DNA of 61,540 nucleotides, from contig NZ_LMUD01000040.1 in NCBI RefSeq assembly GCF_009766095.1, forward strand, positions 115,391-176,930, written 5' to 3'. Made by a program: the position numbers and the translations under genes. A model generated the notes under the pieces. The model did no database searches. It was not told the origin of the DNA and was given only the letters and a program-made list of their open reading frames with translations. Each line of letters begins with the position of its first letter. The stretch's first letter is position 1. Shown piece after piece: positions 1-12,461 of the stretch. The stretch comes from Granulicella sp. S190. Its GTDB lineage: Bacteria > Acidobacteriota > Terriglobia > Terriglobales > Acidobacteriaceae.

Positions 1-2302
1 CCCACGTACATAGCTTCTGGGCACAAAGGAGGCGCGTGGGATCGACGTAGCGGTCGCAGCCTCCGCGCTGTGTGGCGTGGGTCGTCATGTCAGCGAGGAT
101 CACAACGGGAAACTCGAGGCCTTTCGCTTTGTGCACCGTCATCAATTGCACGCCGCCGGCCTGTTGCTCAAGCACTGCGGCTTCTGACTGCTCTCCCAGT
201 TCGTATTCATTCTCCAGAAATTCGACGAAGGACCGGAAGGACCCTGGGCGCGACGCTTCGAAACTGCGGGCAAGATCGCAGAGACGATAGACGTTCGCGA
301 GCCGTCGTTCGCCGCCAGTGTGAAAGGCAAGGCCGATGTGCGCGCGGGCCGCGTCGAGGAGCCGACGGATAATTTCGGCGGGAGGCTTGTAGTTGCGGCA
401 GCGATGGAGATCCTTGAGAAGGGCGAGAACCTCCGCTATGGGTGCGAAGTTGACATGTAGATCGTCGGGAATTTTGAAGAATGGGGTGAAGTGCCCATGC
501 TGTTGCCGAAATCTGAACAGGTCGCTATCGGAAATGAAGAAGAGCGCACCTCGCAGGACGGCGTAAACGCTGAGTTCGTCGTCTGGCCACTCAATGGCTC
601 GCAAAGCGGCCCGAATAGTGCCGATTTCTTCGCGACGGTGGAAGGATTTTGACCCAACGAGCACATGCTCGATGCCTCGGGATTCAAGAGCTCGAACGTA
701 CGCCTGCGTGAGGTCTTCGCCATAGCTGACAGTTTTGCGAAAAAGGATGCAAATGTCTTCCGCGCGTATGGGACGGCGCGTGTTGTTATGTTCGTCCCGA
801 ACAGTCCACTTGCTGGTGTGGAGTAGCCAATCCACGAAAGCGGCGGTGGTGTCGGGTGCGTGTTGGGCCGCTACCTTCGGTGATTTGTTGCGTTTGCCAT
901 GCAAATAAGGAACGGGTAGAGCGACTACGGCGGGTTGAGTTTCGGGAGACGGGGCACCCCCGGTGAGAGGTAGTGCGTCGGGCATATCCGCAAACGCCTC
1001 ATTGACAAAAGCGTGCAGAGGTTCTGTCGAACGATGTCCCTCCTGAAGGTGGCGGTTGCCGAGGCCGCCCAGTAGCAGTTCTTCGCGGATGCGGCGGTAC
1101 TGGCGGGCGTCTGCTCGACGAAATCGGTAGATGGATTGCTTGGGATCGCCGACAACGAACAGTTTGCCCGTCTCAGCGGCGTTGTAGCCCTCTTTGTTAC
1201 CGCAGAGCGAGAGCAGGATTTCAGCCTGCAACGGGTCAGTGTCTTGGAACTCGTCGATGAAGATGCGATCGTAGCGGGCCTGCAAATCGCGGCGGGCTTC
1301 AGGGTGACGCAGGAGGTCGCGAGCGCAGATGAGTAGATCCTGAAAATCAAGGCTGCCGGAGCGGCGTTTGGCATCCTGATAGCGCTCGACCACTTGCCAT
1401 AGTTCGTCGCGCAAACGGCAGGCTAGATCGGCATCGGCGTCTACGCGAAAGGTTTCAATGGCATCGTTTAGATCGCGCCAAGCGGCAATGACATGACTTC
1501 GTGGAACACCGCCGCCCCAATCACCCGACCCTTGGTTCGTGTCGAAATACTTGACTCGAAACTTGAGGGAGAGGAGTTCATTCTCTACTTCGTCGGGGTT
1601 GGCCGCTTCGGCTTCCTTCGCGATGCGAATCCGGTGACGAGATTCCTGCACCGGTTTCAGGCAGCGAGCCAACGGGTCTGTATCGCGCCTTGCAACACGC
1701 AGCATGGCTTCGAGCTTTTTAACGCGCTCGAATAGGGCAAATATACTTGCGCGGCGGTCGAACGCGCGGATTTCCCACGCGGAATCGTGATCACGCCACT
1801 CGGCCAGCCGCCACGCAGCATCGCGGAGTTTCTCCACCGGACCTTCGGCGGAACGTTCTTCGCTCCAGGCGAGCCGCGAGAGCGCTCGCCACAATACGGG
1901 GCTTGGATCGTTGAGTTTCTCCGCCAGCCATGTGCGGAACTCACCATCGAAGAGTGCACGGGCATTAAGCTCATCGAGTTCGCTGAAGTCCGGGTCGACA
2001 CAAGCTTCGACGGGGCGCTGACGGAGCAGATGTGCACAGAAGGAGTGAATGGTGCCGATGAACGCCCGGTCCAGCGACCGGAGTGCTTCGCCCTGGTTCT
2101 TCCGGCGCTCCAGTTCCTGGCGGACCCGCACCTTCATCGATCCGGCGGCGGCGTGGGTGAAGGTGACAGCGGCAATGCGGTCTACCGAGACTCCGCTCTC
2201 GATCGCCCCTGCGATCTCGGAGACCAGCATGTGGGTCTTGCCGGTTCCCGCCGACGCTTCCACGAAGCATCCGCGCGAGGTCGTTTGGATCGGAGGCGTC
2301 AT
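1..2302 (-). CDS. AddA/RecB-like UvrD-family helicase subunit (partial, 3' end beyond window)
   Basis: ATP-driven 3'-5' helicase subunit of a double-strand-break processing helicase-nuclease. The frame is open from an ATG at 2302 to the window edge (767 codons). Walker A ASAGTGKT is at residues 16-23, motif Ia follows (AAVTFTHAAA), the Walker B motif FIDEFQDTDPLQ is near residue 346, motif III VVGDPKQSIYRFR follows, and motif V TVHKAKGLEFP is near 719. The C-terminal nuclease domain, if present, lies outside the window. The ATG overlaps the TGA of the preceding nuclease gene as ATGA, so the two are translationally coupled and probably form one heterodimer. The RecB/AddA/AdnA split cannot be settled without the C-terminus. 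Confidence in a UvrD helicase is very high. Confidence 0.93.
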   Translation of the reverse strand, partial: MTPPIQTTSRGCFVEASAGTGKTHMLVSEIAGAIESGVSVDRIAAVTFTHAAAGSMKVRVRQELERRKNQGEALRSLDRAFIGTIHSFCAHLLRQRPVEACVDPDFSELDELNARALFDGEFRTWLAEKLNDPSPVLWRALSRLAWSEERSAEGPVEKLRDAAWRLAEWRDHDSAWEIRAFDRRASIFALFERVKKLEAMLRVARRDTDPLARCLKPVQESRHRIRIAKEAEAANPDEVENELLSLKFRVKYFDTNQGSGDWGGGVPRSHVIAAWRDLNDAIETFRVDADADLACRLRDELWQVVERYQDAKRRSGSLDFQDLLICARDLLRHPEARRDLQARYDRIFIDEFQDTDPLQAEILLSLCGNKEGYNAAETGKLFVVGDPKQSIYRFRRADARQYRRIREELLLGGLGNRHLQEGHRSTEPLHAFVNEAFADMPDALPLTGGAPSPETQPAVVALPVPYLHGKRNKSPKVAAQHAPDTTAAFVDWLLHTSKWTVRDEHNNTRRPIRAEDICILFRKTVSYGEDLTQAYVRALESRGIEHVLVGSKSFHRREEIGTIRAALRAIEWPDDELSVYAVLRGALFFISDSDLFRFRQQHGHFTPFFKIPDDLHVNFAPIAEVLALLKDLHRCRNYKPPAEIIRRLLDAARAHIGLAFHTGGERRLANVYRLCDLARSFEASRPGSFRSFVEFLENEYELGEQSEAAVLEQQAGGVQLMTVHKAKGLEFPVVILADMTTHATQRGGCDRYVDPTRLLCAQKLCTW

Positions 2303-5202
2303 GGTTGCTCCCGGAGTTCCGTCAGGTTCCGGAGCTTAACCTGGTTCTTGCGGACGGCGCGTTCCTCTTCGTACGGCCCGCAGATTGGCAGGAAGTCGCA
2401 GTATGCGCAGCCATCCTTGCGTGGTGCCGCTGGGAGATCCCCGCTGCGCAGAGCTTTGTCGATTTGGTGCAGAACGCTCTCGGCGCCCTTGCGCGCTTCG
2501 GGGGTAAGCCGGATAGGGAACTCAACGAAATTGCCCCGCAGCGTGGAGTAGAAGAGGCGTGCTTCTTGGACGGGCCGCTGTAGCGATCGAGAAGCGGCTA
2601 TCGCGTAGAGAACAGGCTGCAGGAATTCACCTCCGCCGATCTCGGAAGGAACGCGCTCGGGCACCTTCCCGGTCTTGTGGTCAGTAACGCGGAGCAGACC
2701 GCTGATGTGTTGCTCGATCAGGTCGATGCGGCCTTGCAAAAGCAGATCGCGATCTATGGCTATGTTCTCAAAGCCATACTCAAAGTGAATCGGCGTCCAT
2801 TCGGTTTCGTTCGCGGCAACATGCCGGAGCCACGCGCGAAGATCACCGCGGATGCGCTCCATGTCAGTCTTCCAGACGATGGGGATAGCAGGCATGTAAC
2901 GCTCGGCAAACTCGGCTTCGACATCATGCAAAATGACTTCGAGTCGCATCAAAGCGGACTCGACGTCCCGGACGGGCAGTAGATCTCCCACCTGCATCGC
3001 CAAGTAAAACCGCGATTGTACCGCATGATAGAACTCCCCTCGGATGCCGGGGTCCATGCGTTGGATCGCGGCGGGGCGTTCAGCGGTACGCAGGCCGAGG
3101 ATGGACTCCAGGTGGAATCGATATGGGCAGCGAGCGTACTGTTCCAGACGGGTCGGCGAGTAGGAGCGCATGGAAAGTCCGAAGTGTTTCTCCATTTCGA
3201 GACCGGCGTGACCAGGGGGACTAGCAAGACCGTCGGCCCATGTCCACGCGGCCCCCCAGCGAAGACGGCGAGCGTCAAGAGCCCGGTGGACGTGCGCGTT
3301 TACAAGTTCTAGCCAAGCCGCATTCCCCGACTGTGGCTGATCCCAGCCAGGGCGAAGGGTGGAGAGGTCGTACTCAGCGGCGTCAATTGCGTCACGTGAG
3401 TTGGTGGGTGCCGGCCAGCCCAGATGTGCCTCACTGCGGTCGCGCGCTTCTTTCTCAAAAGCCCGGACGTCAAGTTCGCCGGAGCCTGCCGACTCGGCCA
3501 CTTCGAAGGCGTAAAAGGAAGGAACGCGCTCGCGGCCAGTAGCCAGATCTATGCGCGACCAAGAGCAAACGAAATGTTGCTTGGCGGTGGCGGCGGCAGT
3601 CCGCAGGAGTAGGGTGTCATCTTTACTGCCTTCGATTCCGAGGACGGTACGCTGGGAATCGAGGAGTAGCGGGTCCTCACGCACCGGCTTTGGGAAGACA
3701 CCTTCATTCAAACCTGGCACAAAGACGGCTTCGAAGCACATGCCCGCGGACTCGGCAAGCGAACCGACAAATACCGCGCCATATCGGGTTCCGTCCTCCT
3801 CAATGCGGTGGCTGGACAGTTCGGATTCCAGCGTCGCAACAACATCCGCGAGCGTCACAGGGCCGGTGGCTCTCATCGGCTGAAGTTCTTCCAGCACGGC
3901 GTACACGGAAGCAGGCTGATCGAGGGTGCGCTGCGCCATGTCACTTATAAGGTCGAGCCATCGGTCCCAGTAGGCTTCCGTCGGCAGGGTCGCGAGTTCG
4001 CGAACGATTGGAAGGGCGAAATCTCGCAGGCTCTTAAGGGCTTCGAGTTCGCCGGCCTGATCATCTTTCAGTTCGTTGCCATAGGCATGCAAACGGCGAT
4101 CCCACCGTTGCAGTCCGCTGATAACGCTGGCCCTCGACAGGATTCGTTCCCACCGGGACGCCGGACGGGGCGCTCCTTCTTTGGTGGGCATTTGACCGAG
4201 AGAAAGGTACTCAGCAAATCGCGCTGCACTCAAATCTTCGGCAGCGCAGCGGAGAAGCGCGAGAAAAGCTCGCCCGCTAACGTCAGGACGGTGGATCCCC
4301 CGGCTGTACCAAGCAGGTATGGCAGCTCGGGCGAACGCTTCTTCCAAGAGAGGCTGATGGCGCGCAGCACTGCGGACGAAGACTGCAATTTGGTCGAAGC
4401 GCATTCCACCTTCAGCTAGGCGTAGGATACGGCGCGCGATTTCGACGCACTCCAACGCCTCTCCTGAAGCAGAGAAGATCTGGACTGAGTCGTCGGCATC
4501 GCAGCGAGGCACGGGTTCGCCGGTGAGTACGTATCGCTGCAGCGACTCGAGCTGTGAGAATGCTTCTCCTGGCTCAGGTGTAAGAGTCAGTTCTAGCCAG
4601 GCGGGTGCGGCGGATTTTAGCGCGTCCACAAGCTTCTGCTCACGGCGGGTGCGCAAACGCAGGTCAACGAGCAGGAGAGAGCGCGCTCCAATGCATTCCA
4701 GCGCGAGGTCACACCGCTCGGCATGGTCAGCGAATTTGCGCTCTTTTAGGGCTCTGTCGTAAGCATTCATCAGCAGAGCGAGATCGGGACCGGACCGTCC
4801 TGTGGAGCGCAGCTCGTCCGCTGTGATGCCGTTGAGACGAAGGTCCTCAAGAGTGCGTGCGAGCGCTCGGGCGAAGCCAGGAAATCCCGCAACTGGGGCG
4901 AGATAGCTGAGCTTCGCACGTGACCGGGCGGTGATCTCGGCCGCTATGGCCTCGCGAGCGAGACGGCGCACGGGGGAGAGTCCCCGCTCCATCATAGGCT
5001 CCATGCTGATGGTGAGCACGAAATCTCGCAAAGTATGCCGGTACACGCCAGTAAGGGCGCCCCCCTCCGATAAGCAGCAAGACCTTACCAAATCGTTAGC
5101 GGCTTCGCGTGTCCCGGCCAGTATGAGCACTGGCGAGCGGCCACGGAGAAACTTCGTACCGCGCTTCAGAAGAGCGTCGTTAGAATGCGCTGCGAATAGC
5201 AA
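2299..5202 (-). CDS. AddB-like PD-(D/E)XK nuclease subunit
   Basis: Partner of the downstream helicase in recombinational repair. It is a 967-residue protein with a UvrD-like fold but no N-terminal GKT Walker A, as expected for a subunit with an inactive helicase core. The C-terminal nuclease shows GRIDLIE followed by RVTDHKTGK, the usual PD-(D/E)XK signature. An Fe-S cluster motif is suggested by RCPYRFHLE near residue 700 and C-x2-C-x5-C (CAYCDFLPIC) near 935. The start is uncertain: TTG at 5202 is the earliest usual start codon after the in-frame TAA at 5236-5238, and the sequence upstream still looks protein-like. The stop overlaps the addA-like start by four bases. Confidence 0.88.
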   Translation of the reverse strand: MLFAAHSNDALLKRGTKFLRGRSPVLILAGTREAANDLVRSCCLSEGGALTGVYRHTLRDFVLTISMEPMMERGLSPVRRLAREAIAAEITARSRAKLSYLAPVAGFPGFARALARTLEDLRLNGITADELRSTGRSGPDLALLMNAYDRALKERKFADHAERCDLALECIGARSLLLVDLRLRTRREQKLVDALKSAAPAWLELTLTPEPGEAFSQLESLQRYVLTGEPVPRCDADDSVQIFSASGEALECVEIARRILRLAEGGMRFDQIAVFVRSAARHQPLLEEAFARAAIPAWYSRGIHRPDVSGRAFLALLRCAAEDLSAARFAEYLSLGQMPTKEGAPRPASRWERILSRASVISGLQRWDRRLHAYGNELKDDQAGELEALKSLRDFALPIVRELATLPTEAYWDRWLDLISDMAQRTLDQPASVYAVLEELQPMRATGPVTLADVVATLESELSSHRIEEDGTRYGAVFVGSLAESAGMCFEAVFVPGLNEGVFPKPVREDPLLLDSQRTVLGIEGSKDDTLLLRTAAATAKQHFVCSWSRIDLATGRERVPSFYAFEVAESAGSGELDVRAFEKEARDRSEAHLGWPAPTNSRDAIDAAEYDLSTLRPGWDQPQSGNAAWLELVNAHVHRALDARRLRWGAAWTWADGLASPPGHAGLEMEKHFGLSMRSYSPTRLEQYARCPYRFHLESILGLRTAERPAAIQRMDPGIRGEFYHAVQSRFYLAMQVGDLLPVRDVESALMRLEVILHDVEAEFAERYMPAIPIVWKTDMERIRGDLRAWLRHVAANETEWTPIHFEYGFENIAIDRDLLLQGRIDLIEQHISGLLRVTDHKTGKVPERVPSEIGGGEFLQPVLYAIAASRSLQRPVQEARLFYSTLRGNFVEFPIRLTPEARKGAESVLHQIDKALRSGDLPAAPRKDGCAYCDFLPICGPYEEERAVRKNQVKLRNLTELREQP

Positions 5203-5387
5203 CGGGCAGGCCTTCGGGAAATATTCGATAAGCGGTTAGAGGGCGACGTTGGACAACGAATAACTTGGTGATTGGTATCAAAGAGCTTTTATAGCGTACT
5301 ACTGAGAAGCCGGCAGCGGTGAAGTAATACATGTGGGACATGATCTCGATAGCTGATGAATGGAAGACAGAGAACTCCAAAGAGGAG

Positions 5388-5421
5388 AGGCCCATTCGAT
5401 CAGTGGGACTCGAATGGGCCT
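5388..5421. repeat. Perfect 12-bp inverted repeat (hairpin)
   Basis: AGGCCCATTCGA at 5388-5399 and TCGAATGGGCCT at 5410-5421 pair perfectly around a 10-base loop. It lies in the gap upstream of the addB-like gene. No T-run follows on either strand, so it may be an operator, an element end or a factor-assisted terminator. Confidence 0.6.
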
Positions 5422-5431
5422 TGGGGTTTGG

Positions 5432-5493
5432 ATGACAGCTTATGGTGACACCGATGACAGCTTATGGGTACAAATGACAACTTATGGTGCACA
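5432..5493. repeat. Three direct repeats of ATGACARCTTATGG at 20-22 bp spacing
   Basis: Units start at 5432, 5454 and 5474; each begins ATGACA(G/A)CTTATGG and then diverges. The phasing is close to two helical turns. This resembles the multiple subterminal repeats of IS21-type elements, but no istA or istB is nearby, so a remnant end or a multimeric protein-binding site are both possible. The rest of 5240-5857 shows no convincing gene. Confidence 0.55.
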
Positions 5494-5706
5494 ACGCACA
5501 ACAACTCCTATGGGCATTCCATCGCATGATTTAGCTACAACCGGACGTACCGCCGCAACAAGGACAGGAAAAGCAAGAACCAGCGTTTTTCGTCAGCGAT
5601 CGACAAGACCAATCGGACATTCCGCACAGCTGCCGGATTCATCAGACTAGAACGAGCGCGGGAACATTAACACAGTGTTACATTTCAGGCATTTCGTTCA
5701 AATGCA

Positions 5707-5734
5707 AGGGCCACGACGTGAACGTCGCGGCCCT
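5707..5734 (-). terminator. Strong hairpin downstream of nrdJ
   Basis: The stem is AGGGCC plus CGACG pairing with CGTCG plus GGCCCT around a TGAA loop, with one A-C mismatch. It lies about 125 bases past the nrdJ stop on the minus strand and has no clear T-tract. A terminator is the most likely reading from position alone. Confidence 0.4.
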
Positions 5735-5857
5735 ATGTGGTTTATAAAGAATCGGTTAGTCGATTTCATTTTGACGCTTCGGACTTTCATTGAAACGGCT
5801 TCTACTTTCATTTTTGCTGGCAACGCACACCCCTATCCGTTTGCTCTGATTTGATTA

Positions 5858-9274
<3,417 letters not shown>

Positions 9275-9501
9275 GGGGAAGTACTCCTTCTAATTTGATG
9301 AAAAAACTGAGAGACCGATGCTTCCGGAAGGCGTTCGTTCCGGGGTAAATCCGAGGTAAAAATGACGACGAGAGCGCTGGATATGTATCCGGCTAAAGGA
9401 GCCGGCGGCGTTCTGGTCGAAAGATGTAAGGAACTTTGGCCGTGTTTTGCGTGGCTGCAGTCGTGAAAGTAACGCCCCTTATGGGGTGTGTCAAGTATAA
9501 A

Positions 9502-9517
9502 GCACAACATGTTGTGT
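9502..9517. promoter_or_regulatory. NrdR box upstream of nrdJ
   Basis: ACACAACATGTTGTGC on the minus strand, a 14-bp perfect palindrome (CACAACATGTTGTG), fits the known NrdR-box pattern acaCwAtATaTwGtgt at nearly all positions. It lies 228 bp upstream of the nrdJ ATG. TATACT and TTGACA stand just downstream, so the repressor would cover the promoter. GC-rich dyads centred about 29-31 bp on either side are possible partner sites. Confidence 0.65.
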
Positions 9518-9996
9518 TAGCTGTGCGAATACCCCTGTTTACGCGGGGTTAATGTTTCAAAACCGTTAAAAACCGGGGTTTTGCTGTGGATTTTGTCGAA
9601 TCGTCGCGCCGGGGGCGGGTTTACTGCTCGGTAACGGGACAGGTTTGAGAGTAGGCGCGAAAGGGCTACGAAGCAAGGGCAGAGGCAGTGCTTTTGGTGT
9701 GGATGGGGGTGGAAATGTGGGAAAGTGAGTAACTCTGTATCTGCGGCTCGACGTGACCACTGCTCCGCGGCCAGCAAGATGGCGTAAACTCCATCGAACA
9801 TAGGACGTATCTCGCTAATGCAGGCACTGTGGAGCACAAAGGAAAGCTGGGATTGAAAGGACGATGCCCAGCCATCCTCGCGAGGCGTCCATTCGTTCCA
9901 GATTGTGTATGTTAGCGGACGCTTCTGGATCTCCGGCCTTCTCTTTCTTTAGCCAAGGCTGACGCTGCCTGCGGAGTTCCTGACAAAGGACGGATT
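9518..9996. other. Intergenic region between nrdJ and the CPBP protease, no gene seen
   Basis: Contains the dyad ACCCC-N9-GGGGT near 9541 (written as on the minus strand) and the divergent promoter region. No frame here has convincing composition, and no cobalamin riboswitch motif was recognised near nrdJ. Confidence 0.5.
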
Positions 9997-10872
9997 ATGA
10001 GGAGAGCGTTTTCGAGAGTCTCGCAACAGCGACCGTTATCGATCTTCCTGTTTTTTCTTTGTGCGTTTAGCGGGTGCACCTATGCCCTTGATGTTTACAC
10101 CCATCACCTATCCGAAGAACTCGTCCAGTTCATCGTGTGGTGTCCTGGTATCGCTGCGCTGTGCACCTGCCTGCTGCTCCGCATCCCACTTGGAACACTG
10201 GGCTGGTCTTGGCCGGCACGCCGCTTTCTCAGGCTCGCGTATTTCCTGCCGCTGATTTATGCTGCGCCGGTTTACCTGCTCACCTGGCTGGTCATTCGCG
10301 GCTCATTCTCCCTGAAAAGCTTCGAAGCCGCGATGGTAAAGCCTTATGGATTAGGACGCTGGCCGGCCTTCGGTACGTTTGGCGTGGCTCTACCGCTGTT
10401 GTTTACCGTCTCGGTTATCGGCGAAGCTGTATGGTCACTTGGCGAGGAACTTGGATGGCGAGGGTTCCTGTTTCCCAGGCTTCAGCAGCGGTTCGGCTTC
10501 CACGGAGCCTGTCTGATCTCAGGATCGATCTGGGCAGTGTGGCACGTTCCGGAGATTCTCTGGACCGACTTCAACCCAGGCACGAACGCCGTCTTTGCCG
10601 TCGCTTGCTTCACGGTAATGGTGATCGCGCTGGCCTACATCATGGGCTACCTTAGAGTGCGCTCGGGCAGCATATGGCCTTGTGTTCTCCTGCACGCCAC
10701 CCACAACACGTTTGTTCAGGGCATATTTGATCCGCTGACTGCTCCTGTTGGTTGGGCAAAGTACATCACCACAGAATTTGGGGTCGGACTAGCAGTCGCC
10801 ATGGTCGTAGCAGCAACAGTCATTGTTTCGAGTGGCCGTCCGCGTAAAGGCTTCCCTTACCTCGACAGCTGA
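9997..10872 (+). CDS. CPBP-family intramembrane glutamic protease (CAAX protease-like)
   Basis: Integral membrane protein of 291 residues with about eight hydrophobic segments. The three family motifs are visible: EELGWRGFLFPRL near residue 150 (EExxxR), WHVPE near 181 and HATHN near 233. Together these form the intramembrane active site of the Rce1/CPBP family. Substrates of stand-alone bacterial members are mostly unknown; some give bacteriocin immunity or process peptides. An AAGGA sits before the ATG at 9997. It stands alone, divergent from nrdJ, so its context gives no function. Confidence 0.9.
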   Translation: MRRAFSRVSQQRPLSIFLFFLCAFSGCTYALDVYTHHLSEELVQFIVWCPGIAALCTCLLLRIPLGTLGWSWPARRFLRLAYFLPLIYAAPVYLLTWLVIRGSFSLKSFEAAMVKPYGLGRWPAFGTFGVALPLLFTVSVIGEAVWSLGEELGWRGFLFPRLQQRFGFHGACLISGSIWAVWHVPEILWTDFNPGTNAVFAVACFTVMVIALAYIMGYLRVRSGSIWPCVLLHATHNTFVQGIFDPLTAPVGWAKYITTEFGVGLAVAMVVAATVIVSSGRPRKGFPYLDS

Positions 10873-11290
10873 GCCTCGATAGTGAAAGGGAAGTGCAGGA
10901 ATCGTTTGGCTCCCAAGACCTCGGCTGTTAAGCCGCTAATAAATCCGATTCCGATCGGACTTTGGCATGGATCGGTCCTGATATACGCTTTCCGTCAGGC
11001 TGACTCGTTATTTCCGCTAAGCCGACTTTCTATGAGCAGGTCACTGGTGTCAAGATTTGTTCTTTGCTTTTTTCTTCATAGGGCTTTTGCTTTTGTTGTT
11101 GCTCGTGATTTGTTGCTCTCCACCGTGTTTCTATTCGCACTCTAGATGAGCTGTCTTGAAGCAAGCTCGGTGCCGGTTGGGGTTCGAAAGGAGAATCGAT
11201 GCTGCCATTTATCGGTCGGCCTCGAAGGCCGAAGTCGGCTCGCAGTCATCGGAACACGGTGTCGTCGCAACGGGTAAACATGTGGATCTC
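10873..11290. other. Noncoding flank of the IS110-type element; candidate bridge-RNA region
   Basis: No supported gene. The part nearest the transposase stop is structured: TCGGCC-TCGAA-GGCCGA forms a perfect stem-loop near 11215-11231. In the IS1111 subgroup of IS110 elements the guide (bridge) RNA lies 3' of the transposase. The upstream flank here is only about 85 bases, so this side is the likelier location. The element boundaries were not resolved. Confidence 0.35.
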
Positions 11291-12376
11291 TCAGGCTGCT
11301 TGTTCGTAGAACGGCATGTACGGCTCTTGAGTGCTCCAGAGGTGATGAAGTAACACGGCTAACTTGCGTGCCACGGCAACGACGGCCTTACTCTTGGCCT
11401 GCTTTCCACCTCGAGCGGCTAAGTGCAGACCCCACTGTCGCAGCGCCGAGTCTCGTCCATGCGGTCGAAGGATATGGTTGGAGCATTCGATCAGCAGACT
11501 TCGGAGATAGGCGTTACCGGCATGGGTGATGCCGAGCTGAGGATCGTGGTCTCCAGACTGACTTCGCCGTGGTCGTAAGCCAAGATAGCAACCGACATCA
11601 CGACTTCGTCCGAACCGTTCCTTGCTGCCGAGGGTCAGTACAAAGGTCAAGGCGGTGAGGTGGCCGACGCCATGAACCTTCAGCAGCGCCTGCGTCTCCG
11701 GATAGTCGGTCTGGCCGAGTTGCTGGATCTGCCGGTCGTACTGCTTGATCTTGATGGTCATCTCCGCGATCTGCTGGAGCACCGGACAGAGTGCCTGCGC
11801 CAGTCCAGGCGGCATAACAGCCAGGCTGCGCTGAGCGAAGCACGTTGTGGCGGAGGCAGGCATACGGTAGCCGCACGACTTCGTCAGACCACGCACGGCG
11901 TTCACTGCAGCGGTTCGCAGTCGTACCAGCAGAGCTCGCGCACGGACCAAGGTGAGGGCTTGCTGTTGCTCGACAGTGCGATGGGCGATCGGCCGGAGGA
12001 TGTTCGGATCAAGCCGGGCATATCGCGCCAGCTTCTCAGCATCGACCTGATCGCTCTTCCGATCACTGTGCGAGATCGCACGCAACTCGCGAACGTTCGC
12101 CACGATGACCTCGTGGCCTAGTTCCTGCAGCTGTGCGCTGATCCAGATCGAGTGTGTCCCGGCCTCCATCGCAACTCGTGCTGGAGGTACATCGGTGAAC
12201 CACTTCTCGATCGCCTTCGGCGTCGTTCGAAACCGGCCCCGATCGACGACCAATCCGTCCTGGTTGAGGGTGCAGTAATGACTCCAGACATCGCCAAGGT
12301 CGATCCCTATCGTGATCTCAACCTTGGCCTGTCTGCGTGGGACTTCAGCGATGAGGTGCTGCGGTGGCTTCTTCAT
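11291..12376 (-). CDS. IS110-family transposase (DEDD recombinase)
   Basis: 361-residue site-specific recombinase of an insertion sequence. The N-terminal RuvC-like DEDD domain shows IGIDLGD (D26), AMEAG and DRKSDQVDAEKLARYA. The C-terminal Transposase_20 domain has VHGVGHLTALTF and GITHAGNAYLRSLLIE, the latter containing the conserved serine. Length and motifs are complete, so the element may be active. IS110 enzymes use an element-encoded bridge RNA to choose target and donor. The Shine-Dalgarno GGAGGAG lies 12 bases before the ATG and is part of a CCTCC-GCA-GGAGG hairpin that could limit translation. Confidence 0.95.
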   Translation of the reverse strand: MKKPPQHLIAEVPRRQAKVEITIGIDLGDVWSHYCTLNQDGLVVDRGRFRTTPKAIEKWFTDVPPARVAMEAGTHSIWISAQLQELGHEVIVANVRELRAISHSDRKSDQVDAEKLARYARLDPNILRPIAHRTVEQQQALTLVRARALLVRLRTAAVNAVRGLTKSCGYRMPASATTCFAQRSLAVMPPGLAQALCPVLQQIAEMTIKIKQYDRQIQQLGQTDYPETQALLKVHGVGHLTALTFVLTLGSKERFGRSRDVGCYLGLRPRRSQSGDHDPQLGITHAGNAYLRSLLIECSNHILRPHGRDSALRQWGLHLAARGGKQAKSKAVVAVARKLAVLLHHLWSTQEPYMPFYEQAA

Positions 12377-12388
12377 GGGAACAGTCTG

Positions 12389-12403
12389 CTCCTCCTGCGG
12401 AGG
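12389..12403 (-). promoter_or_regulatory. Hairpin that hides the transposase ribosome binding site
   Basis: On the minus strand CCTCC-GCA-GGAGG pairs the Shine-Dalgarno sequence with an upstream anti-SD. Such structures are a known way to keep transposase levels low. The stem is only 5 bp with a 3-base loop, but it is all GC except one pair. Confidence 0.4.
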
Positions 12404-12461
12404 GCCTGCTCATCCCATTTCTCGTTACTGATAAGGACTAAGCGCGTTGAGAACTGAGCGA

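Noticed and set aside
5360..5650. Plus-strand 96-codon frame
   Set aside because: Runs through the hairpin and direct repeats; no ribosome binding site and no protein-like composition.
9275..9560. Cobalamin riboswitch upstream of nrdJ
   Set aside because: No B12-box-like sequence or multi-branch structure could be recognised; GCAGCCACG is too weak a match.
10882..11145. 87-codon frame after the CPBP gene
   Set aside because: No ribosome binding site, no motif, and it lies in the probable insertion-sequence flank.
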